From Bactericera cockerelli (Eukaryota; Arthropoda; Insecta; Hemiptera; Triozidae): 64,000 nucleotides of DNA. The position numbers and the translations under genes were made by a program. Positions 33,851 through 45,058 of the stretch are shown here, piece after piece; positions within the stretch are counted from its first letter, which is position 1, and the number at the start of each line of letters is the position of its first letter. The stretch lies in the NCBI GenBank assembly GCA_024516035.1, contig CM044960.1:19042183-19106182 (forward strand). Direction: 5' to 3'. Below the pieces are notes generated by a model. The model worked only from the letters and a program-made list of their open reading frames with translations, was not told where the DNA came from and did not search any database.

Positions 33851-36800
33851 TATATTCTGGGAAATTTTCTAAAAATATGTATCATTAACGAGATTTGCCT
33901 TGTGAAATGGTCAACATTACTGTCTTATTGCCATGCACGGATATAGCCCTCTTGTACTGGGGGGGCACAATCGCACAATATACCTAACTAGCAAGCCGCT
34001 TCGCAAGCCTATCACACACACAGACACACACACACATACACATACACACACAAATTTCAATATTTTTTGTATCAATTTCTTGTCTTTACTGGAGCTCAAG
34101 AATGGCTCATCAGAATGTCAAATGAACACTCCAACCCTTGCAAAAAATTCTCGCTTTGAGTTGATAGTTCGTCACGACATATTTCGAGAAAAAATGTCAT
34201 TCAGGTCAAAAAACGTAAATACTTTTTGTTTACCCATCCATTTTATGTCCTTACTCAACGTAGCTCAAGAACGGCTCATCAGAATTTCGTGATTGATATC
34301 TCAAATGAAAAATTGAACCCTTGCTTAAAACTTTCTCTTTTTGAGTTGATACGCCGCCGCCGTGGCACCGTCACGATAAATTAAAAAAAAAATGTAATTT
34401 CGGTCGAAAAATGTGATTTTTTAGCGTCACCTATCCTTTTTTTGTCCTTACCCCGTGTAGCTGAACCCTGATCCAAATGGACCTATAGGTAAAATTTCAG
34501 GTTTCTCGGACAATCTGTGTGGATTTGAAATTTTTATTATTTAGTTATTTCTTATTGGTCTTAGAATTGGGAATTATTTTGGGTCCCGTGCCCCCCTAAC
34601 TTATTGAGATCTTTTTTTGTTAACGGGATTAGTCTTAGAATTGGGAATTATTTTGGGGCCCGTGCCCCTCTAACTTATTGAGATCTTTTTTTTTACGGGA
34701 TTAGTCTTAGAATTAGGAATTATTTTGGGGCCCGTGCCCCCCAACTCATTGAGATCTTTTTTTTTACGGGATTAGGTATAATGAAATTTAAGAAACACCG
34801 CTTACCGAAAAAATCTGGGGGGGGCACGTGCCCCCCGTGCCCCCCCCTATATCCGCGCATGCTTATTGCCCCTTCAAGTATGACCAGGTATGCAAAATTT
34901 TGTTACAATTCATTCTTGAAGGCTCTTATTGCCACCAGCAAGCTTCACTTCAAAATTTAAAAAAATCTCTTAAGGAGTTACAAAATGGCGACATTTATTC
35001 TTAAGTTTACACTTGACCTGATATTTTCAATATCTTCGAAATTTTCACAAACCTATCTCTTGAACGGTGTGTCCAATTTGAACAAACTAAACTGTTTTAG
35101 AAGTGTCTTGGCAAATACATGAATTTATAATATCGCGTATTTTCTGCCACATTAACCCAAGTGTCACTTTTTTGACAAAAACACTTTTGATGAACGTTTT
35201 GCTCAATATCTCAAGAACATTATTAACTAGAATAATAAATTTTGTCTATGAGATTAGCAGGTATAAAACACAAATAAAAAATACGTACTGATCGAAATAA
35301 TAGGTAAAAATTGGTTAACCCGTTTATACACAGGCGTCTTTTCTTGGGTTAAAATTTCTTTATTTTATTGCAGTCTTGTTATACTTCAAGATAGAAAAAA
35401 TATATGAGAACATAAAATGTGTATTTTTCAAAACAAATAAAAAATATTCTCGGAAATTTTCTCAAAAAAGGTACCATTAACGAGATTTGCCTAGTGAAAG
35501 GGTCTAAATTACATATTTCCCCTTCAAGTAAGACCAGGTATGCAAAATTGTGTTACAATCCATTCTTGAAGGCTCCTTTTGCCACCAGCAAGCTTCAGTT
35601 CAAAATTCAAAAAAATCTCTTCAAGATTTACAAAATGGCGACAATTATTCGTAAGTTTACACTTGACCTGATATTTTCAATATCTTCGAAATTTTCACAA
35701 ACCTATCTCTTGAACGGTGTGTCCGATTTGAACAAACTAAACTGTTTTAGAAGTGTCTTGGCAAATACATGAATTTATAATATCGCGTATTTTCTGCCAA
35801 ATTAACCCAAGTGTCACTTTTTTGACAAAAACACTTTTGATGAACGTTTTGCTCAATATCCCAAGAACATTATTAACTAGAATAATAAATTTTGTCTATG
35901 AGATTAGCAGTTATAAAACACAAATAAAAAATACGTACTGATCGAAATAATAGGTAAAAATTGGTTAACCCGTTTATACACAGGCGTCTTTTCTTGGGTT
36001 AAAATTTCCTTATTTTATTGCAGTCTTGTTATACTTCAAGATAGAAAAAATATATGAGAACATAAAATGTGTATTTTTCAAAACAAATAAAAAATATTCT
36101 CGGAAATTTTCTCAAAAAAGGTACCATTAACGAGATTTGCCTAGTGAAAGGGTCTAAATTACATATTACCCCTTCAAGTAAGACCAGGTATGCAAAATTG
36201 TGTTACAATCCATTCTTGAAGGCTCCTTTTGCCACCAGCAAGCTTCAGTTCAAAATTCAAAAAAATCTCTTCAAGAGTTACAAAATGGCGACAATTATTC
36301 GTAAGTTTTGACTTGACCTGATATTTTCAATATCTTCGAAAGTTTCACAAACCTATCTCTTGAACGGTTTGTCCGAATTGAACAAACTAAACTGTTTTAA
36401 AAGTGTCTTGGCAAATACATGAATTTATAATATCGCGTATTTTCTGCCAAATTAACCCAAGTGTCACTTTTTTGACAAAAACACTTTTGATGAACGTTTT
36501 GCTCAATATCTCAAGATCATTATTAACTAGAATAATAAATTTTGTCGATGAAATTAGCAGGTATAAAACACAAATAAAAAATACGTACTGATCGAAATAA
36601 TAGTTAAAAATTGGTTAACCCGTTTATACACAGGGATCTTTTTCTTGAGTCTTTCTTTTTTTGCTGTCTTGTTATACTTCAAGATAGAAAAAATATATGA
36701 GAACATAAAATGTGTATTTTTTCAATAGAAATTAAAAATATTCTCGGAAATTTTCTCAAAAAAGGTACCATGAACGAGATTTGCCTAGTGAAAGAGTCTA

Positions 36801-37330
36801 AATAACATATTACCCCTTCAAGTAAGACCAGGTATGCAAAATTGTGTTACAATCCATTCTTGAAGGCTCCTTTTGCCACCAGCAAGCTTCAGTTCAAAAT
36901 TCAAAAAAATCTCTTCAAGAGTTACAAAATGGCGACAATTATTCGTAAGTTTTGACTTGACCTGATATTTTCAATATCTTCGAAAATTTCACAAACCTAT
37001 CTCTTGAACGGTTTGTCCGAATTGAACAAACTAAACTGTTTTAAAAGTGTCTTGGCAAATACATGAATTTATAATATCGCGTATTTTCTGCCAAATTAAC
37101 CCAAGTGCCACTTTTTTGACAAAAACACTTTTGATGAACGTTTTGCTCAATATCTCAAGAACAGTATTAGCTAGAGTAATACAATTTCGTATGTGAGATA
37201 AGCAGGTATATCACACAATCCACAAGTTCGTACTGATCGAAATAGTAGGTAAAAATTAGTTAACCCGTTTATACACAGGGGTCTTTTTCTTGAGTTAAAA
37301 TGTCTTTCTTTTTTTGCTAAATGTTTACGA
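33851..37330. repeat. 650-bp satellite, about four units
   Basis: Same-phase landmarks recur at 650, 650 and 644 bp (CTTGGCAAATACATGAATTT at 35107, 35757, 36407 and 37051). Units differ by only scattered substitutions, indicating recent amplification. The first unit is split by the insertion at 33932-34861. Short open frames repeat in each unit but have no coding character. Confidence 0.9.
33932..34861. mobile_element. hAT-like non-autonomous element with 8-bp target duplication
   Basis: Terminal repeats CATGCACGGATATAG at the left and the reverse complement of CATGCGCGGATATAG at the right. CTTATTGC is duplicated at 33924-33931 and 34862-34869. The uninserted satellite units read straight across this position. 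The interior contains a (CA)n tract (34012-34052) and three 72-74-bp tandem units starting TCTTAGAATT at 34559, 34633 and 34705. No transposase. The 8-bp duplication points to the hAT superfamily. Confidence 0.82.
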
Positions 37331-38164
37331 TTAGGTACAGGTAAAATTGGCAATCTGAGAACATCACATGCTTTTATTTGAGCCCTTTGTTGCCATATTC
37401 TGACAAAACCATTTTCGAAATATAGGCCAGTTTGCTACATTATCCGCTATGATAGATTTGGCTCGGGATTTTGAAATGTACACTGATGATGATTGCGGAT
37501 ATGTGGGTGGGTGGTGCGAGTGTGTGATGGCTGAGTGGAGCGGGTGCAGCCCGCTATCCCGCTAATACATATTAAAAGTGGGTAATTTAGACTACAATAA
37601 TACAAAGTTTGTGTACAGCATACGATACATAATTCGTTCGAAAATGCCCTAGAACGGGTTATCTTGCTGTTAACTATTCATTTTTTTTTTTTTCAATTTT
37701 TTTTTTTAATGAATTGGTAATTTTGAAGTCCGCTATTTTAAGCCCAATGGTTCCTATCCCATTGGGATTTTATCCATTATTATAGACCATTAACTATTAA
37801 ATTTTTCTTGAGGAACACAGAAATGAGTCGGTTTTAAATCTGTTTTTCATATGAAAGTGAGAAGTTCAGAGAAAAATAATGCAGTACATTGGAGTAGTAT
37901 ATTCGAAAACAAGTAAGGGGTTTTATATCAATGAATAGGTTTTATAGAAATGAAGGGGTTTTGTTTTATTTTTTATTTCCTAAGTGTTAATTTAGTAAAG
38001 TTGAGTTAGATTAGCTGTCATATCACTATTTTATAACTTTGTTAAGTTACTGAGCTATTTAATGTCTGAAATCAAAATTAAAAATGGATGCACCACGGAA
38101 TCACCAGATTGACCAGACGTGGCTTCTGCACATACATATCTGAGGATAATGTGACTCTCTATCC
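37331..38164. other. Gene-free stretch, nothing recognised
   Basis: AT-rich with T-tracts at about 37681-37709; no supported feature. Confidence 0.35.
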
Positions 38165-38400
38165 AGACTCCATGGCGTAACGGTTGTGACTATTGCCCGT
38201 AGTTCAGAGATCCTGAGTTCGATTCCCGGTTGGAGCAGAATTTTCGCACAGAAAATTCTGTTTTCCTCCGAACATGTGAGGCTAGTGATTCCGGCCCTAC
38301 CCAGGCTGGGCGAGGTTGATGTGGGTACCTGGTATGATTCCCAGCGAATGGAAGTTAAAACCCCCGTCCTGTCTACCTCAAGTCAGGATGCTAAAACCAA
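38165..38400 (+). mobile_element. tRNA-headed SINE with the 5S-SINE body
   Basis: Head: CATGGCGTAACGGTTGTGAC (A-box-like) and GAGTTCGATTCCCGG (B-box). Downstream it carries CTACCCAGGCTGGGCGAGG and CCAGCGAATGGAAGTTAAAA then CCCCCGTC, the body otherwise attached to a 5S head in this window. Two SINE classes thus share one central domain. Confidence 0.75.
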
Positions 38401-39450
38401 ATAGAATCAATGGACATGAAAGGAGCTTGGACATTGGATCTGGGCGTCCATATAATCCTCTCACCACCGTGATTTAGGTATGAATACCTATCTCACGGAC
38501 ACGGAATTGTACAAGTTGAATATCTGAGTCGCTGGAATAGCCAATGCCTGATGGTAAAACCCCTCTAATAATAATATCTGCAGTGAGTTGAACATTAATA
38601 ATAAAAAAAAATTAAACACATTTTACTTTTATTTTTTTAATATTAGGTATACAACTTGAATTTATTCATTTGCGAAAATTAAACCAAATTAACGAACATG
38701 TTATTTTTTTGTAATGTTTCAAAATGACCAAAGTTTGAAATAAATAATCACTAAGACGATTTCTTCATAATTTGACCCCTGAGCTGAAAAGCCTCTCGAC
38801 AGGAGCTGATGACGGTAGTAAGGTGTTATATTCAAAAAATATTTTTTTCACTTCATTGTATTTTAACACTGAGTTTGTGTTCTTTCACTTATTATTGAGA
38901 TATTGCGAGAGAATGCTTTCAGCAGAATATATAAAGTTTGGTGTTGTTTCAGAAAATTTGGGCGGATCTAATAATAATCTGAAATCTATAATCCGAAAAA
39001 TGTATTATGATTTTTAAAAGTTGACTTGAGAAAAAAACTCCTCAATTGTGCTTCTGCACCCCAAAAATCTTAATTTTTGTTTCCCCAGAATTATTCCTTT
39101 ACCACAAACAAATAGGTACTTAGCATTATATTTAAAATTCATTGCCAAAAATTTAGTTTTTATAGTCATGGTAAAACTGGAAAGATCAAAAGAACTAAAG
39201 ACAATATCAAAATAATATACTCTTTAGTGAAAGGTAACCAACCACCAGGCGATGTTATTGCTATTGGTTATCGCGCGTCATATTGTTTTTTTCTTAGTAT
39301 CAAAATAGACGCATTCCCGGCATACCACATATTCTGAAACTATTATATTTTGTACTTTTTTGCTTCACCTCCTAGCGTTTAGTAGTTAGAGGAAAACTGA
39401 AAAAATCATAATAATGACCCTCTCCCGCCCTCACTTGTGTCAGCAAGTAT
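38401..39450. other. Gene-free stretch, nothing recognised
   Basis: AT-rich non-coding sequence. Confidence 0.35.
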
Positions 39451-39466
39451 CTTTTGAGTGAATGTG

Positions 39467-39509
<43 letters not shown>

Positions 39510-39835
39510 TTGTGTGTATGTGACTGTGTTTGTGTGTATGTGACTGTGTTTGTGTACGTACGTTTATCTATTACTAGCGGACTGTCGCCCGCTTTGCGGG
39601 CCGAGGCATGGCCGTGCGGAGAAATAGCGGTGAAAGCGAAAAATCCTTTTTCTCCAATGGCAGGGTGTTGTAGTGAGAATTTTGAAAAAATCCCGTCTTA
39701 GTGCACATCTATTAGACAATAAGACAAAGCTTATACCTACCAAATTTCAGCTTCCTAGGACTTACCAGTTCGGAGAAACAGTGATGAATCAGTGAGTCAG
39801 TCAGTGAGTGAAACTTTCTTTAATAAGTATGGATG
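39451..39835 (+). repeat. (GT)n joined to a CTAGCGG dispersed repeat
   Basis: (GT)n-rich sequence at 39463-39550 leads into ACTAGCGGACTGTCGCCCGC and TTTGCGGGCCGAGGCATGGC, ending near AATAAGTATGGATG. The same CTAGC/CCGCTTCGC junction with CA/GT repeats occurs inverted at 40930-40980 and at 33987-34050, so microsatellite and unique part belong to one element family. Confidence 0.6.
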
Positions 39836-39939
39836 TTTTATGTATTGTCTAATTTATTTTTTTTTAAAACAAAGTTCATTGTAAATAATTATTCATTTCT
39901 CTGTGTTTTTCAGCAATAAATATGAGACTGTGAGATTTG

Positions 39940-40660
39940 TTTAATAGACTGTGAGAGTAAAGGGACTCTGTCTCATTCTTGTAGGATTGTATTGTATTGT
40001 ATGCTCGTATATAGCCCCAAACAGAATGGCTGTCTGAGGTTGAGTAACACAGCCGTAACAAAAGAATCTCTAAAAATCTTTATAATGAAAGTCCAACCTG
40101 AGCCCTAAGACTGCTCAATATAAGTCTGGGTGAAGTTACATTCACAAAGACATGGGTTTGATGGCAGAGATTGCCTCAGTCAATAATCTCGCCCTTTGTC
40201 AATATTATTCTTGTCAATAAAGAGTTATTATTATTATTATTGTGACAAGTATTCAAGAGGAAAAGTTATAACTGCAAATGAATGTACAATTATGTCCTCC
40301 GTTCAATCCAATCCGGATCAAGAATTAACCAAGTTCCTCAGATCCGGTGGGTGATTTAGGCGGTCTTTTATGCCTATTTTTCTCATTTCTTTTTATTATT
40401 ATTTATCGTTAAACATTAAAAATATGAGACGATGCGGTATCGAATCAAGCGTCTCAGTACACGATCTATGGTGATATATAAAAAAGGTTCGAAGTCTTCA
40501 CCTCGGTGAGTACGTTACCTTAATGTATATTTTGTGGTTTCACTCGGACTTTAACTGATGATTTTATAGGAACGGGATTTAACTACCAATTTCGCAGGAA
40601 ACTAAAGGAACCTGTTTGCCATAATAACCTCACCAAGCCTGGTTTGGGCCAGAGTGCCAG
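39940..40660. repeat. Second copy of the 32.4-kb retroposon-like core plus 5S-body fragment
   Basis: Contains TCCGTTCAATCCAATCCGGA, GGGTGATTTAGGCGGTC and GATGCGGTATCGAAT as at 32730-32880, preceded in inverted form by the element with TGTCAATAAAGAGTTATTAT. From about 40530 it holds a decayed 5S-body copy (CACCAAGCCTGG). Confidence 0.6.
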
Positions 40661-40980
40661 CACGTGTGTGTCTGTGTGTGGTGTGTGTGTCTGTGTGTGT
40701 TGTGGTGTGTTTGTGGGTGTGTGTGGGTGTGGGTGTGTATGTGTGTTTGTGTGTGTGGGTTTGTGTGCTGGTGTAGGTGTGTGTATGGTGTGATGTGTGT
40801 GGGTGTGTGTATGGTGCGATGTGTGTGGGTGGGTGTGTGTGTGGTGTGTGTGGGTGTGGATGTGTGTATGGTGTGATGTGTGTGGGTGTGTCTGGGTGTG
40901 GTGTGTGTGTATGGTGTGATGTGTGAGCGTTGTGTGTGTTTGATGGGTTGGCGAAGCGGCGGGTGTAACCCGCTAGTGTA
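40661..40980 (+). repeat. GT-rich minisatellite ending in the CTAGCGG repeat
   Basis: Degenerate TGTGTGGGTGTG and ATGGTGTGATGTGTGTGG units, closed by GGCGAAGCGGCGGGTGTAAC then CCGCTAGTG. Confidence 0.8.
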
Positions 40981-40983
40981 TTT

Positions 40984-41105
40984 TAAAGCACTTTGGACAT
41001 GTCCAAAATGCTGCTGCTACATGTAAGAATTCCATGGTTTGGGATCCCTTAATCTGATTTGTCGAAACTGCTGCAAACCTATATGTAGTGTCGAAAGTGC
41101 TGCTT
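40984..41105. repeat. Single AGCACTTTGGACA palindrome and related inverted motif
   Basis: AAAGCACTTTGGACATGTCC followed by AAAATGCTGCTGC matches the 33.5-kb minisatellite unit; GTCGAAAGTGCTGC follows at 41088. Dispersed member of the same family. Confidence 0.6.
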
Positions 41106-42060
41106 TTACATCTATATATATTTGTAGATATACATATATGATACCTAAAGTAATGATGCATCTTGATTAGATAGATATCTTTCAGAAGATACTTATTGGT
41201 ATCGCAGTCAATGTGTTGAGGAAAAGGAAAATGTGCAAACTTTTTATGATAGCAATTTAATCATACACAAATATCTATCATTAAAACTTAACTACCTGTT
41301 TGAATATCTATTAAGATAAAACTGATGTCCAGTTGCCTGTTTAAAAATGATGAATCGAAGTAGATATCGAAAAGTGTGTACCTAATAGAATATGTTTAAA
41401 TTTCTTGCCGTGGATCTGCTAAGTGCCTCAGATACGAACATATCTATAAAACTTCAATTAAAATTTAATGGCACAATTTTTATATTTTAACGAGTTCATT
41501 TATTATAAGTGTTATTTTATATTTATGTGGTTCAGCTGTAAATAATTATTAATTTTTCATCTTCTTCTTTGCCTTCCATCCGAGGACATAACTTATTCTG
41601 GTCAGCATCTTCTGCGATAAGCTGTTGTATTAGATCGTTCTAAAGGTTGATTTTTGGTAAACGTGACACAGGACACAGTGCCAAAGTTGCAGAGTTCATG
41701 ATTTTTCGTGTTTTTCTTGGAGATTTCAAATGGGATTGAAAAATGTTATTCATAAAAGAACGTTGGAATAACATGTTTAGTTTGTGGAGGAGTAACATGG
41801 AGGAGAGTAACTGAGGAGAGGAAAGAGTGGAAGAGAATGGGTAAAGTATATAGGGAAATATGGGTGGAAAATCAGGGAGGCTGAAGAGCAAGTAAAAGAA
41901 ATGAAGAGGAAGTGAGTGAGTGTGAAAGAGATAGAAATTCTTTAAATTAATTTTATTTTATTCAAATTATGTCTTGTTCCTGGTTGGTTTGTTTGTGCCA
42001 TCTATTATTTTATTATTTATTTTATTATTTATTTATTATTTTCCTTTACAGTTTACAAAT
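41106..42060. other. Gene-free stretch, nothing recognised
   Basis: AT-rich non-coding sequence, a GA-rich patch at about 41790-41930. Confidence 0.35.
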
Positions 42061-42225
42061 TTAAAAAATTTTATCCTTAAAACCAGTTGTTTAGATGCCC
42101 CCTTTACGTGGGGAGGCCTCAGATATTAATCTGATTTTGTACAAGATGCCCATATATACTATGTATTTATGTTGTGTGTAAATTTAATTGTACAAATAAA
42201 GGCTACATTACATTACATTTAATAA
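42061..42225 (+). mobile_element. Probable 3' end of a non-LTR retrotransposon
   Basis: Ends TTGTACAAATAAAGGCTACA then repeats ATTAC. An AATAAA-like signal followed by a short tandem tail is typical of several LINE clades. No reverse transcriptase is visible upstream, so it is heavily 5'-truncated. Confidence 0.5.
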
Positions 42226-43027
42226 TAAACTCAGAAAAATAGGTTTTACATAAAATATAGGTTTTATTTAAAATTGACCTTAAAATAACCATGAAGGGAT
42301 CATCTAAGAAACTTCTGAAGTTCACCATTAGATTTCCATCTCAGAGCTATGAAAATTAACCTCAAACAGAAAATAAAATTACCAAACAGAAACTTACTCA
42401 GAAAATTACCCAGATTTCATCTATCTTCAGTAGTTCTAAGAGGGAATTTTAAAAAATCCAAAAAAGGACGCTAGGAGCAAAAATCTCAACGGCGACAAAG
42501 TGCCGAGTCTTAGCTAGTCATTCAAAAATATTATAAGAATGCATCGTCCATTTTTTTGCGAGCATTCAAATGTATTCTTACAATAATACTTTTCAACCCT
42601 GTATTTACTCACAAGAACGAAGGCACTAGATCACCATCTACCCACTAATGACAATCCGTTGCTTCCAACTTCTTTCAAATTGAAGCTCAACGGAAAGACC
42701 AACTGTTACTCCTCGCATGCTGCTCTCAAACACAACAATAGCTTCACCTTTTTCTCTATTTTCAGCTAATTACCTCCAACTCAAGAATAATGATGAATAA
42801 CTTTGGTATTCCTGTTTTACTTGTGGAATAAATTTCATGAAAGCACATTAAAAATTACTCGGTGGACTAGACAGATTATGACTGAGGTAAACATTTTAGC
42901 TACTTTTTGTGACTTTAATGTTGTGTAGTTTTTGTAATTCAAGAATTAAAAATAAAATTATTAGACTTTAAATTTAAGATTCTGCTATCAAAAGTACGTA
43001 CCTACATCTTACATTTTTATTTTATAT
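42226..43027. other. Gene-free stretch, nothing recognised
   Basis: AT-rich, no supported feature. Confidence 0.35.
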
Positions 43028-43414
43028 GAGGGCTCTAGTATCAAAACCGGCTCTCTCCAAAAAAATTGAAAATGAAGTTGTGGTACCCCTGAAATCTCTT
43101 TTTAAAGTAGCATAGACTGAAAAAAAAATTACATTTCAAAACCTACTCTCTCCCATAGTAATTCTGTTGTAAAATATGGGTTCATTTTCAAACTGTTCTC
43201 TCTCCTTTAAAGTCGAATAGACTGAAAAAAAAACATTACATCTCAAAACCTACTCTCTCCCATAGTAATTCTGTTGTAATATATGCGTTCATTTTCAAAC
43301 TGTTCTCTCTCCACAATCAATTAAATTGATTAAAGGTTATCGTTCAATATGTTTTTTGCCCATCCTGTAAAATTAGAAAAAGTGGAGAGAGCCGGTTTTG
43401 ATACTAGAGCCCTC
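43028..43414. mobile_element. MITE with perfect terminal inverted repeats of at least 32 bp
   Basis: Begins GAGGGCTCTAGTATCAAAAC then CGGCTCTCTCCA; the right end is the exact reverse complement. The match extends four bases into ATAT on each side, so terminus and target duplication cannot be separated. The interior carries two copies of an about 105-bp unit (CAAAACCTACTCTCTCCCAT at about 43137 and 43243). Confidence 0.85.
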
Positions 43415-43813
43415 ATATGTTAGAACTGTTAATACTTAGATAAAAGTAGGTAGGAACTGTAAGAAAAGTAGGAGCTTCCATACTGAATACTGCTTTTTTC
43501 TAGGAAAAAGACAGCAATGGTTACCTACTGAAAATAATGGGCAACTTTAATATGTTTTAAGTATTACGTTTGGTCAAATGCCAGCAGCAACTTAAAATAC
43601 ATATAATTAATTTCTAATGATACCTATATCTGCCAATATCTGCATAGTTTTCATACGTAGGGTAAATGTAATTGGACTCCCCAGCCCCCTACTAGGTTGG
43701 CTGCGTAAAAGGGCCCGTGTCAATGATACTTCAGTATTACATACGGCCAAAATATCTTATGTGATCTTCAAAATATATGAATATGGGTCAGGTATGGTGC
43801 ACCTGTGGGACTA

Positions 43814-44040
43814 TTAATAATAATAATATCGCTTTATTTATACTGCCCGATTCAGACTATCAAAGTCCCATTATTCCAGCAGTAAGCCCAAGACATATTA
43901 TTATGTGGCAAAAATCCTAAATGGGAGGATAACTTGTCATTTTCCGTCTGGGTTTCGAACCCACGACATCTGGATTATCTGGATTCACAGAGTGCCGCCT
44001 TTACCACTGAGCTACCGAGACACTGAGCTACCGGGACTTA
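43814..44040 (-). mobile_element. tRNA-derived SINE, family A
   Basis: Minus strand: AGCTCAGTGGTAAAGGCGGC A-box, GGTTCGAAACCC B-box, body ATTTAGGATTTTTGCC and TCTTGGGCTTACTGCTGG, ending in GATATTATTATTATTA. The start of the head (GTCCCGGTAGCTCAGTG) is partly duplicated. Confidence 0.85.
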
Positions 44041-44871
44041 ATAAGATAAATCAGGATCATATAATTTAATTATCCTCGCGATGTCCAGTGCCCCATTCCA
44101 TATAGTATGGAATGTCCAGAGAGAGCAGCAGCGGATGCATCCTGTGCATCTCCAAGGTTATTTTCAATAAGGATTTCCACAAAAAGTCTCCGGTGTGCAT
44201 TTTTCCGTGGAAACTGTTCTCCGCGAAAAAGAAAACGAAAATTTGCAGTCGCACGCTTCTTATTTTATGGATATAATTTTATGAATTTGCATAAACTTAT
44301 ATGTAATGACTTTTCAACCGTCCCGCCATATGCTCTGTGGAGATGTTACACGATTAGCTGGAATGATGCTCCCTGCATGTCCAATGTTCTCAGGTCATCT
44401 ACTCACCATTCAGAGAATCTAATGTATTACCTATGGATATGTCTAATGGTTTTCATGTGGAAATAAATAAGGGTAATGATAGCATTAAAGGTTGATATGG
44501 AGCACAAAGGCAGACATTACCTACTAACAGTCCGGGGGCAAAACGATTAAAAATTAATATTTTATGTAGAAGTGTAGATATTTTATAAACATCTAGTATG
44601 GAATGTATCTGTCGATGCAACATGGTGTGTTCTACATTAAAATGGCGCAGGATATGTCCGTACTATTTTACTATATAGTTACTTATCAAATATAGTGCTT
44701 TTTACTCTTTCAGATTTATTTTTTCTTTATAATTTCACTGTGTTTTGCTGAATATATTTTTTCTTGCCTAATAAAGCATAATATAATAATGAGTAATACA
44801 AGATACTTATTATTAAGAGGTGGTCTTCTTTTCTATTTTCAGGACAAACTACTCGCAGTTTATACCAAGTG
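44041..44871. other. Gene-free stretch, nothing recognised
   Basis: No supported feature. Confidence 0.35.
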
Positions 44872-45058
44872 AACTAGTTTTAATATAGGTAGGACAAACA
44901 AGATTAGTATAGGTTATGCTATGCATCAAGTTCGATTAGGCCTCTAGTTCAGATCAAGTAACCTTAGCCTAACCTAGCTCAATCTAGAGGCCTAATCTAA
45001 CTTAATGTAACCTATAGCCTAGGCTAACTTACTTTAGTTTGTTCTATTCAAACTAGTT
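44872..45058. repeat. Imperfect palindrome, possible foldback element
   Basis: TATAGGTTATGC ... GATTAGGCCTCTAG at 44911-44955 is mirrored by CTAGAGGCCTAATC ... TAATGTAACCTATA at about 44981-45015. ACTAGTTTTAATATAGG on the left and CTATTCAAACTAGT on the right form an outer, weaker pair. Non-coding. Confidence 0.55.

Noticed and set aside
35103..36591. Recurring 62-codon and about 117-codon open frames in the satellite
   Set aside because: They repeat only because the 650-bp unit repeats; frames are broken differently in each unit and show no coding signature.
25852..37330. piRNA cluster
   Set aside because: Dense nested transposons are suggestive, but strand bias and small-RNA production cannot be seen in sequence.
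39462..40876. Cys/Val-rich open frames
   Set aside because: Translation of GT repeats.
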